Part shown: positions 13,343 to 13,669 of the stretch, piece by piece
Layout of the letters: each line of letters begins with the position of its first letter
How positions within the stretch are numbered: the stretch's first letter is position 1
The notes under the pieces: generated by a model
The model's database searches: none
The model's input: only the letters and a program-made list of their open reading frames with translations
What the model was told of the DNA's origin: nothing
From: Anaerolineae bacterium
GTDB taxonomy: Bacteria; Chloroflexota; Anaerolineae; Aggregatilineales; Phototrophicaceae
Assembly (NCBI GenBank): GCA_020848855.1
Contig: JADLHH010000346.1
Span: 1-13,669, forward strand
DNA length: 13,669 nt
Direction of reading: 5' to 3'
Position numbers and translations under genes: made by a program

Positions 13343-13669
13343 ATGGAGACCATAGTGTCGCGGGATGGCACACCGATAACCTATGCGCGCAGCGGAACCG
13401 GTCCGCCGCTGGTGCTGGTTCACGGTACCATGAGTTCGCACGGCACGTGGGCGCCCGTGCTTCCGACGCTGGAGCAGCTTTTTACCGTTTTCGGCGTTGA
13501 CCGGCGCGGTTACGGCGCAAGTGGCGATTCACCGGATTATGCCGTCGGGCGCGAGTTTGAAGACCTCGCCATGCTTGTAGACTCTCTTGGCGATAACGTC
13601 AGCCTGCTTGGACATTCCTTCGGCGGGCTGTGCGCGCTCGAAGCCGCTCGGCTGATGGCTCACCTTCGC
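13343..13669 (+). CDS. Alpha/beta-hydrolase fold protein, 3'-truncated by window edge
   Basis: The first 109 residues of an alpha/beta-hydrolase. The frame stays open to the last base. After a short N-terminal strand region comes LVLVHGTMSS (23-32) with the HG oxyanion-hole motif. DRRGYGASGD (53-62) is the conserved loop after strand beta-4, and LLGHSFGG (88-95) is the nucleophile elbow with Ser92 as the predicted catalytic serine. The acid and histidine of the triad would lie beyond the window. The ATG is set by AAAGGA seven bases upstream; a GTG abuts it on the 5' side. It is transcribed away from the glycogen block. The substrate is unknown; the family includes esterases, lipases and haloperoxidase-like enzymes, so no link to glycogen should be assumed. 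Confidence 0.88.
   Translation, partial: METIVSRDGTPITYARSGTGPPLVLVHGTMSSHGTWAPVLPTLEQLFTVFGVDRRGYGASGDSPDYAVGREFEDLAMLVDSLGDNVSLLGHSFGGLCALEAARLMAHLR

Overview
The window is bacterial, gene-dense and GC-rich. It holds a glycogen/alpha-glucan storage locus flanked by a three-gene ABC exporter operon, a stand-alone response regulator, and two genes cut by the window edges. No rRNA, tRNA, CRISPR array, transposase or phage gene is visible. The content resembles a Chloroflexota (Anaerolineae-like) genome: a short-type alpha-glucan phosphorylase with an extra C-terminal domain, a GH57 rather than GH13 branching-enzyme homologue, a stand-alone glycogen-binding (CBM48/E-set) protein, and many short intergenic repeats. 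This placement is inference; the window has no taxonomic marker gene.

Layout. 2-853 (+): the C-terminal part of a Slt-type lytic transglycosylase. 869-1252 (-): a CheY-like receiver-only response regulator, convergent with it. 1256-1542: an AT-rich divergent control region with candidate promoters for both sides. 1543-4944 (+): an overlapping operon of one NatA/YhaQ-like ATPase and two ABC-2 permeases. 4945-5052: a perfect 28-bp palindrome followed by 7-bp-phased CTCAG repeats. 5053-7626 (-): glgP. 7627-7860: a divergent promoter region. 7861-8166 (+): the small CBM48/E-set protein. 8186-8224: a bidirectional terminator. 8236-13003 (-): the synthesis block, transcribed in the order GH57 branching-enzyme homologue, glgA, glgC. 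13004-13342: a long divergent gap with DnaA-box-like sites and a fold-back element. 13343-13669 (+): the start of an alpha/beta-hydrolase.

How the genes work together. GlgC makes ADP-glucose and GlgA extends alpha-1,4-glucan from it. The GH57 protein would normally add alpha-1,6 branches, and GlgP releases glucose-1-phosphate by phosphorolysis. The CBM48 protein probably binds the polymer. No GH13 GlgB, debranching enzyme or 4-alpha-glucanotransferase is in the window.

Most notable observations. (1) The GH57 protein keeps the catalytic Glu motif but has Asn (N382) where GH57 branching enzymes have the catalytic Asp. (2) A family of 7-bp-phased repeats with a CTCAG core lies at the 3' ends of glgP, glgA and the GH57 gene. 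It expands to 12 uninterrupted heptamers between the GH57 gene and glgA, where an inverted arm and an anti-Shine-Dalgarno sequence could form RNA structure ahead of glgA. (3) One perfect and two near-perfect DnaA boxes lie upstream of the synthesis block.
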